Below are positions 49,271-57,702 of a stretch of 64,000 nucleotides of DNA, in pieces. The position numbers and the translations under genes are program-made. Below the pieces are notes generated by a model. That model saw nothing but the letters and a program-made list of their open reading frames with translations. It had not been told where the DNA came from and made no database searches. The DNA is from Bacteroidales bacterium WCE2008. Lineage in GTDB: Bacteria > Bacteroidota > Bacteroidia > Bacteroidales > UBA932. Every line of letters begins with the position of its first letter. The stretch's first letter is position 1. The stretch lies in contig FUZM01000005.1 in NCBI GenBank assembly GCA_900167925.1, positions 1 to 64,000 on the forward strand, given 5' to 3'.

Positions 49271-49298
49271 CAAATATATTGATTTTTCACTATATTTG
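49271..49298. promoter_or_regulatory. Divergent -7 boxes for hisS and sppA
   Basis: TATATTTG on the minus strand (49278-49271) serves hisS; TATATTTG on the plus strand (49291-49298) lies 22 nt before the sppA start. Confidence 0.55.
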
Positions 49299-49320
49299 TT
49301 TCAATTAACAGTACAACAAG

Positions 49321-51105
49321 ATGAAACAATTTGCTAAAATGGTGCTGGCCGTAATTTGCGGCCTCATTATAATGACGATTATCGGATTCATGATGCTGGG
49401 CAGCATGATTGCCGGCTTATCATCAGAGTCCGGAGCCAAGCCGGTCCTCGCCCGTTCCGGCATACTCAAGATCGACATGTCAGAATTCGTCCTGTCTGAG
49501 CAAGAAAACGAGGATTTCGACCTATCTTCCCTCACGTCCGGAGCCGCCCAGACTCCGAAGCTCAGCCTCTGGAGAGCAGCCCAGGCCCTCAAGACCGCTG
49601 CCGAAGACCCTTCCGTCAAGTATATCTATCTCAAACCTGACGGCACGACTTCCTCAATCGCCGCCCTGGAAGAGTTCCGCGCAATGCTCGACGACTTCCG
49701 AAAGAGCGGAAAGGCCATAGTCTCATATACCGAGAATCCGACCATTGGCAGCTACTACCTCGCCTCCGTTTCCGACAAGGTTTATATGACTTCATATTGC
49801 GCCGCTTCCCCGATGATCCACGGAATCAGCGTACAGAACATATATCTGGCCGACCTGCTCAAACAGTTCGGAGTAAACGTCCAGCTCATCCGCCACGGCA
49901 AATACAAATCCGCAGGAGAGATGTTCGTGCGCAATGCGCCGAGCGCAGAGAACCAGCATCAGACCTCCGAGATGGTAAACTCCATCTGGGACAGCTACAT
50001 AACCGAAATCTGCAGCAGCAGGGAAATTTCCAAGGACAAATTCAACTCGCTGGTGGACAATCTCCAGCTCCGCACAGCAGGAGACCTCAAGGAGAACGGT
50101 CTCGTCGATGAGCTCATGGACAGGGCCGAACTTCTCCGCAAGCTCGCCGACCTTGCCGGCATAGAGGACGAGAAGGGACTCAAGGCCATCCCGTTCACGG
50201 AATACGCAAAATCGAAAGTATATGCCAGCTTCAAGGCTAAGAACCAGATTGCCGTCATCTATGCTGACGGAGACATCATAGATGACAACAAGCCGACCGA
50301 CATCTCCGGAGACCGCTTCGTCTCAATCCTCGAAGAAGTCCGCAACAACGACAATATCAAAGCAGTCGTCTTCCGCGTCAACTCCCCTGGAGGCAGCGCC
50401 TTCGCATCCGAAAAGATCCGCGCAGAGATAGAGAGACTCCGCGCCGAGAAGCCTGTGATCGCCTCATATGGTTCATACGCCGCTTCCGGCGGATACTGGA
50501 TCTCCAACAGCTGCGACCATATCTTCACCGACAAGACCACCCTCACCGGCTCGATCGGAGTATTCAGCATGATACCTGATATCAGCAAGACTCTCCGTGA
50601 CAAGCTTCATGTAAACGTCGTCACCACCAACTCCAACGCCGCCGGCAACCCGCTGGACATCACAAAGCCTCTCAACGACAAAGAGAGAGAATACATACAG
50701 GCTTTGATCGAAGACATCTATGAGAACTTCGTCACCATCGTCGCCGAAGGCAGGAACATGGACAAGGCAAAAGTTGACGAGCTCGGACAGGGCCGCGTAT
50801 GGACAGGCGCACAGGCCATCGAGATCGGACTTGCCGATGAGATCGGAGGTCTCACCGACGCACTCCTCTTCGCCGCCGAAGCAGCCGGAGACAGCAACAT
50901 TGAATCATGGGGCATCCAGAGCTACCCAAGGCCTATGACCAAGATGGAGGCCTTCGCAAGCATGCTCGAGCATGCGACGAACGACAACGTTCTCGCCGGC
51001 ACTCCATACGAGACTATCGCAAAGCTGGCTCTCAAATGGAACTCTGAGACCCAGAGGAACCACGCCTTCGCCAGGATGACAGAAGATTACTTCTTCGTCA
51101 AATAA
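49321..51105 (+). CDS. sppA: Signal peptide peptidase SppA, long (67K-type)
   Basis: A 594-residue membrane-anchored serine protease with one N-terminal transmembrane helix (residues 8-33). It has the two tandem S49 domains of the Escherichia coli form: the general base is Lys153 in YYLASVSDKVYM, and the nucleophile is Ser389 in SYAASGGYWIS. SppA degrades cleaved signal peptides in the membrane. The length is normal for the two-domain type. It is monocistronic and followed by a terminator, then tRNA-Asn on the opposite strand. Confidence 0.93.
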   Translation: MKQFAKMVLAVICGLIIMTIIGFMMLGSMIAGLSSESGAKPVLARSGILKIDMSEFVLSEQENEDFDLSSLTSGAAQTPKLSLWRAAQALKTAAEDPSVKYIYLKPDGTTSSIAALEEFRAMLDDFRKSGKAIVSYTENPTIGSYYLASVSDKVYMTSYCAASPMIHGISVQNIYLADLLKQFGVNVQLIRHGKYKSAGEMFVRNAPSAENQHQTSEMVNSIWDSYITEICSSREISKDKFNSLVDNLQLRTAGDLKENGLVDELMDRAELLRKLADLAGIEDEKGLKAIPFTEYAKSKVYASFKAKNQIAVIYADGDIIDDNKPTDISGDRFVSILEEVRNNDNIKAVVFRVNSPGGSAFASEKIRAEIERLRAEKPVIASYGSYAASGGYWISNSCDHIFTDKTTLTGSIGVFSMIPDISKTLRDKLHVNVVTTNSNAAGNPLDITKPLNDKEREYIQALIEDIYENFVTIVAEGRNMDKAKVDELGQGRVWTGAQAIEIGLADEIGGLTDALLFAAEAAGDSNIESWGIQSYPRPMTKMEAFASMLEHATNDNVLAGTPYETIAKLALKWNSETQRNHAFARMTEDYFFVK

Positions 51106-51125
51106 GACAAGACATATAACGAAAG

Positions 51126-51152
51126 AAGCCGGCTGAAAAGCCGGCTTTTTTT
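51126..51152 (+). terminator. Terminator of sppA
   Basis: AAGCCGGCT (51126-51134) pairs with AGCCGGCTT (51139-51147) around a GAAA tetraloop, followed by a T-run. It lies 21 nt after the sppA stop. Confidence 0.92.
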
Positions 51153-51154
51153 AG

Positions 51155-51228
51155 CTCCCCTTGTAGGACTTGAACCTACGACCCCCTGATTAACAGTCAG
51201 GTGCTCTAACCAACTGAGCTAAAGAGGA
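51155..51228 (-). tRNA. tRNA-Asn (GTT anticodon)
   Basis: A 74-nt cloverleaf with anticodon stem-loop CTGACTGTTAATCAG and acceptor TCCTCTT paired with AAGGGGA (one G-T). Discriminator G; no encoded CCA. Confidence 0.93.
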
Positions 51229-51245
51229 ATTTTGTTTCGGGATTG

Positions 51246-51276
51246 CAAAGGTACTACATTTTTACGTATCTCCAAA
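51246..51276 (-). promoter_or_regulatory. tRNA-Asn promoter
   Basis: On the minus strand TTTG (51276-51273), a 19-nt spacer and TACCTTTG (51253-51246), 17 nt before the tRNA. A separate TACCTTTG on the plus strand at 51298-51305 is a -7 box for the HU-like gene. Confidence 0.8.
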
Positions 51277-51343
51277 TATTTTTTGCATTTTTTTCATTAC
51301 CTTTGTTTGATGTTACTGAAAACCATTATTTTTTGATTTCAAT

Positions 51344-52162
51344 ATGGATATAGACCTCCTGTCGAAAATGGTCAAGGAGCTGATTCTTGACAAAGATGAA
51401 GTAGATCTCCCCGGCGTAGGGTCCTTCGTTACAGAGATAGTCCCGGCGACTTTCTCGGACAAAGGATACACCATCAATCCCCCCTACCGGAGACTGTTCT
51501 TCCGTCAGCGCCAGAATGACTCGGACACCACTCTCGCAGAGATGTACGCCAAGAACAACGACGTAGATCTTGGGCAGGCGGTAAGGATCGTCGAGGACTT
51601 CCTTGAAGAAATGAAAGACGTGCTGAAGCAGAAGAAGACCATAATCTTCCCGGGGCTCGGCCGTCTCCGCGCCACCAGAGAGAACAATTTCTTCTTCGTG
51701 GCCGACGAAGACCTGGACATCTATCCTGACGGTTTCGGACTGGAGCCTATCTCCCTCAAAACCCACGAGGAGACTCCTGAAGAAGTATCGGCTGCAATAA
51801 GCGACCTTAAGGGCATTCTTGACGAACATGAGGAGGACGAGCCAATAGCTATCGAAGACCTCCAGATTGACCAGGATACCGCGCCTGCAGCAGAAACTGC
51901 TCCGGAGACTGCGCCGGAACCGGTAAAGGCCGAAGAGGAAAAGGCCGAGGAGGTAAAGCCGGCAGAACCGGTGACATTAGAAAAGAGTCTCCCGGAGAAA
52001 AAATCCTCACGGAAGACCCTCTTATGGATTCTGGCTTCTCTGGCGATAATCGCCGTCGTTGCCCTTATAGTATTCGCGATACTCGGAAGAGTCGCTCCGG
52101 ATATTGTAGATTCATGGCTCTACAGCGCCGAAGATCTCGAGTTCCTGCACTCGCTCAAATAA
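51344..52162 (+). CDS. HU-CCDC81-like DNA-binding protein with membrane anchor
   Basis: A 272-residue protein. Residues 1-55 (MDIDLLSKMVKELILDKDEVDLPGVGSF) and 65-125 (LAEMYAKNNDVDLGQAVRIVEDFL, IIFPGLGRLRATREN) form two HU/IHF-like domains of the CCDC81 prokaryotic type. An acidic, Ala/Pro/Glu-rich linker (about 140-220) leads to one transmembrane helix (LLWILASLAIIAVVALIVFAIL) and only about 25 residues beyond. Related Bacteroidota proteins usually end in a SPOR domain that binds denuded peptidoglycan; here none is present. A cytoplasmic HU end tethered to the membrane could link the nucleoid to the division site, but this is inference. Confidence 0.78.
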   Translation: MDIDLLSKMVKELILDKDEVDLPGVGSFVTEIVPATFSDKGYTINPPYRRLFFRQRQNDSDTTLAEMYAKNNDVDLGQAVRIVEDFLEEMKDVLKQKKTIIFPGLGRLRATRENNFFFVADEDLDIYPDGFGLEPISLKTHEETPEEVSAAISDLKGILDEHEEDEPIAIEDLQIDQDTAPAAETAPETAPEPVKAEEEKAEEVKPAEPVTLEKSLPEKKSSRKTLLWILASLAIIAVVALIVFAILGRVAPDIVDSWLYSAEDLEFLHSLK

Positions 52163-52163
52163 T

Positions 52164-53237
52164 CTATCTTACCCTTATCGATTTTCCGATACGCAGGGTA
52201 CTCTTAGCAGTAAGCCCTGAGTTAAGACGGCAGATGGCCGCAACGGAAGTACCGTATTTCCGGGCCAGCCCGTAGAGAGTATCTCCGGACCTTACCTTAT
52301 GGTACTTGGCAGCCGCTGCCTCGGCAGCAGCCCTCTCTTCCTCGGCCTTGCGCACGGCAGCTATGGAATCGGCTACAGCATAAGCCCTCTCGTCTCCGAA
52401 ATGGATCTCATACTCGTCGTCCTCGGTCTCCGGGACATATCTGCTGCCCTCCGAAAGATATTTACGGTACAATACAAAAAGCCTGTGCCTGAGGACCCCG
52501 CTCTCGAAATCTATGAGCCACTCCGGATCGAAGGCATATCCCTTATATCTTGTCTCGAAATGAAGATGAGGACCGGTCGAGCGTCCGGTCGAGCCTCCAA
52601 GTCCGATTATGTCTCCAGCCTCGACCCAGTCGCCTACTTCAACATCCCTGCGGGAAAGATGCGCATAGAAAGTCTCGAGTCCATTTTCATGACGTATCAC
52701 CACGAGGTTACCGTATCCGCGGTTGTAACGCGACATACGGACCTTGCCGGAGAAAGCGGCATATACGGGATCTCCTGTGTGGAGAGGAAGATCCACACCC
52801 TGATGACGACGTCTGTGACGCACTCCGAAACGGGAATAGACCTTGGTCGGATTAGGACAGCGGTAACAGCTGAGGGAATCCACCACCCAGAGGGAAATCT
52901 TTTCCGGAAGGTCGTTCAAAGAAACCATGAATGGGTTCGGCACTTCGGTGTTCCAGTTATCGGTAAAGATCGACTGCTGCAAGGCGAAGACCGGATCCCG
53001 GTAATACTTCCATGAATTGTCGTCAAAGAGAATAATCTTCACTCCGGGGGTCTGGGTCTCGACTGTATCCAGCGCATTGCCAAGCCCGTCAATCATAGAC
53101 TTGACCGGCTTCATATGCGGACGTGGGACCTTGAGTTCCGCTTCTTTCTTTGACATTTTAATTGAATCCTGGGCACATAACTGCCCTGCTGCAAGAACCA
53201 CTGCTATGGCTCCCGCCAGTATAGCTTTAAAATTCAT
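52164..53237 (-). CDS. M23 peptidase with C-terminal LysM domain, secreted
   Basis: A 357-residue secreted murein hydrolase; signal peptide ends GQLCAQD. The M23 zinc site is RHQGVDL (His145, Asp149) and GPHLHFE (His224, His226), with STGRSTG between. A basic coiled-coil-like stretch (about 285-310, AVRKAEEERAAAEAAAAK) joins a LysM domain (YHKVRSGDTLYGLARKYGTS) that binds peptidoglycan. It should cut peptide cross-links of the cell wall, or act through a homolog. It is last in the ruvX-def-manB operon, 6 nt after manB, and converges with the HU-like gene. Confidence 0.92.
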   Translation of the reverse strand: MNFKAILAGAIAVVLAAGQLCAQDSIKMSKKEAELKVPRPHMKPVKSMIDGLGNALDTVETQTPGVKIILFDDNSWKYYRDPVFALQQSIFTDNWNTEVPNPFMVSLNDLPEKISLWVVDSLSCYRCPNPTKVYSRFGVRHRRRHQGVDLPLHTGDPVYAAFSGKVRMSRYNRGYGNLVVIRHENGLETFYAHLSRRDVEVGDWVEAGDIIGLGGSTGRSTGPHLHFETRYKGYAFDPEWLIDFESGVLRHRLFVLYRKYLSEGSRYVPETEDDEYEIHFGDERAYAVADSIAAVRKAEEERAAAEAAAAKYHKVRSGDTLYGLARKYGTSVAAICRLNSGLTAKSTLRIGKSIRVR

Positions 53238-53243
53238 CCTGTT

Positions 53244-54602
53244 TTAACGTGTCGCTCCGAATTTGGTTTTAAGTATTTCGTCTGTTTCTGCAATCTTTTT
53301 CTCGAGGAGTTCTTTCGAACTTGCCTCGCAGAGGAAACGGAGATATGGCTCCGTATTGGAAGGCCTGATATTGAACCACCACTGAGGGAACTCGATACGG
53401 AAACCGTCGAAATCCATCTCTGCGGTCGGCTTCTCCTGAGCCTTGAAATAGCTGCACACAGCATCCATAGCCCCTTTCTTGTCCTCAACTCTGTAGTTGA
53501 TCTCGCCGGAATTCTCGTACTTTGCGATTTCGGCGATGGCCTCGCTTATGGTTACGCCCTTCTTCTTGAGAGAAGAAACGACTCTCAGCACGAAGATGGA
53601 AGCGAGAAGACCGCTGTCCGAATAGAAGAAGTCACGGAAATAATAATGGCCTGCGAGTTCTCCGCCCCAGAGACCGTCAAGCTCCCTGAGTTTGAGAGCG
53701 GCGTTCGCGCGGCCCACCTTCCATGTCTCGACCTTGCAGCCCATCGGCTCGAGATACTCTCCGATAGCCTTGGAACTGCGGATATCCTGCAGCACGATGC
53801 CCTTCTCCTTTCTTTCGCCGACGAAATAATTGCCCAGAAGAGCAATCATCAGGTCAGGAGCGATGAAATGGCCCTTTTCGTCAACGAACATGACTCTGTC
53901 GGCGTCGCCGTCGTAGATGACTCCGATGTCGGCCTTGACCTTCTTCACGAGATTCTCGAGGGCGACAACGTTGTCATGGATAAGAGGATTCGGCTCATGG
54001 TTCGGGAAACGGCCGTCCATGTCATCGTAGATGTAGGCAGGAGACTCGCCGAAAAGTTCCTTGGCGAGAAGCGTAGCCATTCCGTTGGAAAGGTCGAATG
54101 CCATCTTGATCCCGGAGAAATCGCCGACATACTTTCTGAGGAACTTCTTGTAGTCCTTCTTTATGTCCATTATATGGACCTCGCCGCGCTTCTCGGCGAC
54201 AGGCATCGACTTGCCTTCTTCGATCCAGGCCTTGATCTGGCCGAGACCGGTGTCGAGGCCTACGGGAAGCGCGTTCTCGCGGGAAACCTTGAGACCGTTG
54301 TATTCTCTTGGATTATGGGATGCGGTTATCTGGACAGAAGCCTTGAAACCGTAATTTGCCGTACCGAAATATACCATAGGGGTACTGCTGAGGCCGATAT
54401 CATATACATCAGCGCCGGCATCGGTTATACCCCTTATAAGCCAGTCATGGATCTCGTCAGAGGTCAGACGGCAGTCGCGGCCGACGAGCACCTTGTCGGC
54501 AGAAAGAAGCAGAGGAAGGAAATACCCGACCTTGTATACTGTAAATCTATCGAAATCCGCATTGTAGATACCGCGGATATCATAAGCGTGGAATGCTCCC
54601 AT
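53244..54602 (-). CDS. manB: Phosphomannomutase/phosphoglucomutase
   Basis: A 452-residue alpha-D-phosphohexomutase. Catalytic loop TASHNP with phosphoserine Ser95, metal loop DGDADR (231-236), sugar-binding GELAGHYYF and phosphate loop RPSNTEPYLRF are all present. It interconverts 1- and 6-phosphates of mannose or glucose, supplying GDP-mannose and UDP-glucose precursors. It is cotranscribed with def (2-nt gap) and the M23/LysM gene (6-nt gap). Mannose rather than glucose preference is suggested only by the GELAGHYYF-type loop; a dual role is possible. Confidence 0.9.
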   Translation of the reverse strand: MGAFHAYDIRGIYNADFDRFTVYKVGYFLPLLLSADKVLVGRDCRLTSDEIHDWLIRGITDAGADVYDIGLSSTPMVYFGTANYGFKASVQITASHNPREYNGLKVSRENALPVGLDTGLGQIKAWIEEGKSMPVAEKRGEVHIMDIKKDYKKFLRKYVGDFSGIKMAFDLSNGMATLLAKELFGESPAYIYDDMDGRFPNHEPNPLIHDNVVALENLVKKVKADIGVIYDGDADRVMFVDEKGHFIAPDLMIALLGNYFVGERKEKGIVLQDIRSSKAIGEYLEPMGCKVETWKVGRANAALKLRELDGLWGGELAGHYYFRDFFYSDSGLLASIFVLRVVSSLKKKGVTISEAIAEIAKYENSGEINYRVEDKKGAMDAVCSYFKAQEKPTAEMDFDGFRIEFPQWWFNIRPSNTEPYLRFLCEASSKELLEKKIAETDEILKTKFGATR

Positions 54603-54604
54603 AG

Positions 54605-55159
54605 TTATTTGATTTTAGTGTTGTATCTTGCTCTTGTGTTGCCGTGGGCGATATTCAGAAGCTTCTTTGAAATCATCTTCTTTCGTATCGGGGCGACATG
54701 ATCCGTAAATAGGTCGCCGTCAAGATGCGACAGCTCGTGCTGCACCATCCTGCAGGCGAACTTGTCGAAATGCTCGGTAACCTTCTCGAGATCCTCATTG
54801 TAATACTCCACAGTCATGCTTGAAGGCCTGCGCACATCCGCATAAATGCCAGGGATGCTGAGGCAGCCTTCGTTGTATTCGCAGGACTGCTCACTCTCTT
54901 CAATTATCACCGGATTTATCAGAGTACGTCTGAAATCCTTCAGATAATCATACACGTCCTCCATCCCGGTACCGTCAACGATGACCACTCTCTTGCTCAC
55001 GCCGATCTGAGGAGCCGCGAGACCGCAGCCGTCAGCGTTAGCAAGGGTATCCTTGAGGTCCTGGACCAGAGCCTTTATTTCATCTTTCTTTCCGAGATCG
55101 ACTTCTTCCGCCTTCTTGCGGAGCACCTCCGACCCGTACAGATAAATTGGTTGAATCAT
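54605..55159 (-). CDS. def: Peptide deformylase
   Basis: A 184-residue metalloenzyme that removes the N-formyl group from new proteins. The three motifs are GCGLAAPQIG (44-53), EGCLS with metal ligand Cys99, and HELSH with His141, Glu142 and His145. Length is normal. It sits between ruvX (6-nt gap) and manB (2-nt gap) in a minus-strand operon. Confidence 0.96.
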   Translation of the reverse strand: MIQPIYLYGSEVLRKKAEEVDLGKKDEIKALVQDLKDTLANADGCGLAAPQIGVSKRVVIVDGTGMEDVYDYLKDFRRTLINPVIIEESEQSCEYNEGCLSIPGIYADVRRPSSMTVEYYNEDLEKVTEHFDKFACRMVQHELSHLDGDLFTDHVAPIRKKMISKKLLNIAHGNTRARYNTKIK

Positions 55160-55165
55160 AATCTA

Positions 55166-55666
55166 CTATCTCTTTTTTCTTGCCTTACCGGACACCCGGA
55201 AAGACCTTGTCTCCGGCACGGAAACACTCTCATCTGCAAAAAATGTACCCTTCGAGGACTGGCGGTCAAGGTAACTCTGGAGAATGATAGCCGCGCTTAT
55301 GCGGTCCACAGAAGCCTTGTCTTTCCTGTCGGAAGCCTTCATTCCACCGTCGATCATGGCCCTGTGCGCCAGTACTGACGTGAATCTCTCGTCCTCGAGA
55401 GTCACTGGAATGTCCGGGAAAGCCTTCTGGAGGGTCTTCAGAAAAACATCCACATCCGCCGCCGCTTCGGAGAGCTGACCGTTCATATTGCGAGGATATC
55501 CTACAACAAACCGGACGATACGCTCATTCTCGGCGTAATTTTTGATATAATCTATTATCTTTGCAGACGGCAAGGTTTCCAGCGCAGACGCGAAGATTCC
55601 GAGAGGGTCGCTTACCGCAATCCCGGTTCGTTTTCTTCCAAAGTCTATGCCGATAATCCTGTCCAT
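55166..55666 (-). CDS. ruvX: Putative pre-16S rRNA nuclease / Holliday junction resolvase YqgF family
   Basis: A 166-residue RNase H-like nuclease. The start is at 55666 (MDRIIGIDFGRKRTGIAVSD), where the conserved IDFG and TGIAVSD occur; the frame is open upstream but overlaps the divergent gene. Further landmarks are VVGYPRNMNG, LEDERFTSVLAHRAM and DKASVDRISAAIILQ with the catalytic acidic residues. In Escherichia coli the ortholog matures the 5' end of 16S rRNA. The C-terminal 25 residues are basic. It is first in the operon with def, manB and the M23/LysM gene. Confidence 0.93.
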   Translation of the reverse strand: MDRIIGIDFGRKRTGIAVSDPLGIFASALETLPSAKIIDYIKNYAENERIVRFVVGYPRNMNGQLSEAAADVDVFLKTLQKAFPDIPVTLEDERFTSVLAHRAMIDGGMKASDRKDKASVDRISAAIILQSYLDRQSSKGTFFADESVSVPETRSFRVSGKARKKR

Positions 55667-55693
55667 ATATGACCGCAAAGTTAATAAAATATA

Positions 55694-56542
55694 ATGGCAA
55701 AGGAAAACAAAGCCCCTAAAGTATTGAGATACAGGCTCTCTCTTGTAGATGACTACACGCACAGACATATCTGGCAAGTGCATTTCAGGAGGGGCGGTCT
55801 CTTCATTGCCGCAATCTCCAGCGTGGTCGTCCTGATCGTGGGAGCCTTTGCGCTGGTATCCCTTACGCCGCTCAAGACCTTCATTCCGGGATATCCGGAC
55901 GCCACGTCCAGAATGGAAGCCCAGCAGAACGCTATGACACTGGACTCCCTCAAGAATGTGGTGTACAGATGGGAATTCTACTCGCAGAACTTGCGCAAAG
56001 TTGTGGAAGGGGCAGATCCAGTCGTGATAGACAGCCTTATCCGCGCCCGCAAAACTGAAATACTCTCCGCAGAAGAAGCCGGCGAACTCCACGTAAAAGA
56101 CTCTATCCTGAGAGCCAACGTGATGGAAGCCGAGGAGTTCGGACTGGGTTCATCCTCGAGAAAACTGCCTATCGAAGGAATGCACTTCTTTCCTCCGCTC
56201 AAAGGAGTCGTTTCCCAGGGCTACGAGGATGTCATCCATCCATACGTGGACATAACGGCACCGGCCAATTCCGTCGTCATGGCGACGCTCGACGGCACCG
56301 TCGTAAGCGCTGGCTGGTCTGACGACACCGGCTGGTCTATCGCCATCCAGCATGACAACGACATAATATCCATATACCGGCACAACGAAAGACTCATGGT
56401 CAGCACCGGCGCGAAGGTTTCGGCAGGAACGCCTATCGCCATCGTCGGCAGCACGGGCAGACTCAGCACGGGCGAGCACCTGCATTTCGAGCTCTGGTAC
56501 AAGGGAGAGGCCGTCAATCCGGCAAAATACATTAATTTCTGA
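55694..56542 (+). CDS. Membrane-anchored M23 peptidase
   Basis: A 282-residue protein with an N-terminal cytoplasmic stretch of about 35 basic residues, one transmembrane helix (36-56) and a periplasmic M23 domain. Zinc site: HPYVDI (His182, Asp186) and EHLHFE (His262, His264). Between them are IVGSTGRLSTG and ALDGTVVSAGWS-like strands. The protein likely remodels or attaches to cell wall peptidoglycan. Its stop codon overlaps the dxr start by one base, so it heads an operon with dxr, rseP and the DUF4837 gene. Confidence 0.9.
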   Translation: MAKENKAPKVLRYRLSLVDDYTHRHIWQVHFRRGGLFIAAISSVVVLIVGAFALVSLTPLKTFIPGYPDATSRMEAQQNAMTLDSLKNVVYRWEFYSQNLRKVVEGADPVVIDSLIRARKTEILSAEEAGELHVKDSILRANVMEAEEFGLGSSSRKLPIEGMHFFPPLKGVVSQGYEDVIHPYVDITAPANSVVMATLDGTVVSAGWSDDTGWSIAIQHDNDIISIYRHNERLMVSTGAKVSAGTPIAIVGSTGRLSTGEHLHFELWYKGEAVNPAKYINF

Positions 56543-57702
56543 TGAAGAAACGCAGAATAGCAATACTCGGTTCCACCGGTTCGATCGGAACACAGGCCCT
56601 GGACGTAATCCGCCAGCATCCCGATGTCTTCGAGGTGGAACTCCTCACAGCGAACAACAGTTCGGAGCTGCTCATCAAGCAGGCTCTCGAATTCGACGCC
56701 AACAACGTCGTGATATGCAATGAATCAAAATATGTCGAAGTCGCAGACGCCCTGCAGCCGCATGGAGTCAAGGTCTTCTCCGGCATGGACTCGATATGCG
56801 ACCTTATGACCTCGGACAGCATCGACATGGTGCTGACAGCTCTGGTCGGGTTCAGCGGCCTCAGGCCGACAATCGCGGCGATCACCGCCGGCAAGCCGAT
56901 AGCGCTGGCGAACAAAGAGACCCTCGTTGCCGGCGGCAGCCTCGTCATGGACCTCGCCATGACCATGAAAACGCCGATCCTGCCGGTCGATTCCGAGCAT
57001 TCGGCGATCTTCCAGTGCCTTCTGTGCGCCGGGGGCAACCCGATCCGCAAGATCCATCTGACCGCATCCGGCGGCCCGTTCCGCACCTGGAGCCGGGAGG
57101 ATATCGCTAAGGCTACGTTCCACGAGGCCCTGAAGCATCCTCAGTGGAACATGGGCGACAAGATTACGATCGATTCCGCTACGATGATGAACAAGGGATT
57201 CGAGATGATCGAGGCCCGATGGCTGTTCGATACCGCTCCGGCTGACATCGAGGTAGTGGTGCATCCTCAGTCGATAATCCACTCGATGGTCGAATTCGAG
57301 GACGGGGCCGTCATCGCCCAGATGGGCCATCCGGACATGAGGGAGCCTATACAGTTTGCGCTGAGTTTCCCGAAGAGGCTAACTCTGAACAACCGCAAGC
57401 TGAATTTCGCGGAGCTTGGCACCATGACTTTCGAGAAACCGGATCCGGAGAAATTCCCGTGTCTGGGACTCGCCTCCGCTGCGATTTCAAAGGGAGGAAA
57501 CATCCCGTGCGCGATGAATGCGGCTAACGAAGCGGCCAACAAGGCTTACAGGAATGCGGAAATAGCGTTCTACGACATTCCGGAGATTATTTCAGACGTG
57601 ATGGCCGGAACGACGTTTATCGCGAAACCATCCCTTGACGATATTCTGGAGACTGACAGGGAGGCGTTCGCGCGCGCCAAGGAGATTATAGGGAGGAAGT
57701 AA
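56542..57702 (+). CDS. dxr: 1-Deoxy-D-xylulose 5-phosphate reductoisomerase
   Basis: A 386-residue enzyme of the MEP isoprenoid pathway, converting DXP to MEP with NADPH. The N-terminus carries IAILGSTGSIGTQALDVI; the metal and substrate region has PVDSEHSAIFQCL, SGGPFR and MGDKITIDSATMMNKGFEMIEARWLF, and the C-terminal part MNAANEAANKAY. Length is standard. Start is coupled to the M23 gene by one shared base and followed directly by rseP without any gap. Confidence 0.97.
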   Translation: MKKRRIAILGSTGSIGTQALDVIRQHPDVFEVELLTANNSSELLIKQALEFDANNVVICNESKYVEVADALQPHGVKVFSGMDSICDLMTSDSIDMVLTALVGFSGLRPTIAAITAGKPIALANKETLVAGGSLVMDLAMTMKTPILPVDSEHSAIFQCLLCAGGNPIRKIHLTASGGPFRTWSREDIAKATFHEALKHPQWNMGDKITIDSATMMNKGFEMIEARWLFDTAPADIEVVVHPQSIIHSMVEFEDGAVIAQMGHPDMREPIQFALSFPKRLTLNNRKLNFAELGTMTFEKPDPEKFPCLGLASAAISKGGNIPCAMNAANEAANKAYRNAEIAFYDIPEIISDVMAGTTFIAKPSLDDILETDREAFARAKEIIGRK

